Positions 4,824 to 5,070 of a stretch of DNA of 5,070 nt are shown here, piece by piece (position 1 is the stretch's first letter; each line of letters starts with the position of its first letter). The notes beneath the pieces were generated by a model. The model did no database searches. It saw only the letters and a list, made by a program, of their open reading frames with translations, and was not told the origin of the DNA. The DNA is from RGIG4608 sp964534905. Its GTDB lineage: Bacteria; Bacillota; Clostridia; Oscillospirales; CAG-272. The position numbers and the translations under genes were made by a program. The DNA is taken from the NCBI GenBank assembly GCA_964534905.1, contig CAZHPZ010000061.1:1-5070 (forward strand), read 5' to 3'.

Positions 4824-5070
4824 TGGTGGACTCGAGGAGAATCGAACTCCTGTCCGAAAACCCCTTGATATGACCTTCTCCGTGGGCAGTCGGCTTTTAT
4901 TATTTCCCACCCACCGCCGTCAACCGACGAACAGCGGCAGATCAGGTAGCACTTTTCTGCTTGACCGATTCAAGTGCGAAAGCTCGGTGCAAGTTCACCG
5001 CTAAGATGACGCTCAGTCTGCAGTCGCGGTACTCTGCAGAGGAACGGGTAACCCGCAGGTTACGGCACTG
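4824..5070 (-). ncRNA. ssrA: tmRNA (ssrA), 5' end cut off by the window
   Basis: The 3' end carries a tRNA-like T arm: GGACAGGAGTTCGATT, CTCCT, then an acceptor strand ending TCCACCA (CCA encoded at 4826-4824). Upstream on the minus strand lies an H-type pseudoknot, with GTCGG (4928-4924) pairing with CCGAC (4893-4889), and GTGGG (4910-4906) pairing with CCCAC (4886-4882). This fits one of the pseudoknots that follow the tag region in tmRNA. A plain tRNA is excluded by length and pseudoknot. tmRNA works with SmpB to rescue ribosomes on broken mRNAs and tags the nascent chain for proteolysis. About 247 nt are present of a usual ~350-360. The missing 5' part should hold the other acceptor strand and most or all of the tag codons. 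The promoter lies outside the window. Confidence 0.93.

Noticed and set aside
4824..4855. tRNA gene on the minus strand
   Set aside because: The T arm and CCA are tRNA-like, but no D or anticodon arm lies at tRNA distance, and the pseudoknot upstream identifies tmRNA.
4639..5004. 121-codon plus-strand open frame
   Set aside because: It runs antisense through the ssrA terminator and tmRNA. The open frame is a by-product of structured RNA sequence.

Overview
The window looks like chromosomal DNA of an AT-leaning Gram-positive bacterium. Clostridia, perhaps Oscillospiraceae/Ruminococcaceae, is the best guess. The evidence is consensus sigma-A-type promoters, strong GGAGG ribosome binding sites, Firmicute-style LexA-like boxes (CGAACxxxxGTTT) and a small CxxC-rich protein of a kind I associate with clostridial genomes. 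The taxon is inferred from style only, not from a database match.

Layout, left to right. (1) An intrinsic-terminator hairpin (1-28) closes a 644-aa ABC-F ATPase on the minus strand (33-1967). (2) A 241-bp intergenic region (1968-2208) holds two promoters that face each other. The minus one drives the ABC-F gene and the plus one reads toward the next gene. A LexA-like palindrome and a stem-loop lie between them. (3) An 82-aa cysteine-rich zinc-binding-type protein (2209-2457, +) has no ATG, GTG or TTG start in frame. A near-perfect Shine-Dalgarno points to an ATT start. (4) A membrane-anchored 193-aa protein of unknown function (2630-3211, +) has its own promoter. It is flanked by two copies of an imperfect ~50-bp direct repeat, each made of a hairpin plus the LexA-like box. 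(5) A 117-aa protein with a sigma-region-4-like helix-turn-helix (3304-3657, +) follows. (6) Convergent to it is a 299-aa exported alpha/beta-hydrolase, probably a lipoprotein (3709-4608, -). (7) The 3' two-thirds of tmRNA (ssrA, -) with its terminator runs off the right edge.

ABC-F ATPase, tmRNA and hydrolase are independent transcription units. The central block 2000-3660 is the unusual part: three small plus-strand genes punctuated by repeated hairpin/box modules, with the 11-mer GAACAAATGTT present three times. A LexA/SOS-controlled accessory cluster is a reasonable hypothesis but unproven. No CRISPR array, transposase or insertion sequence was seen.
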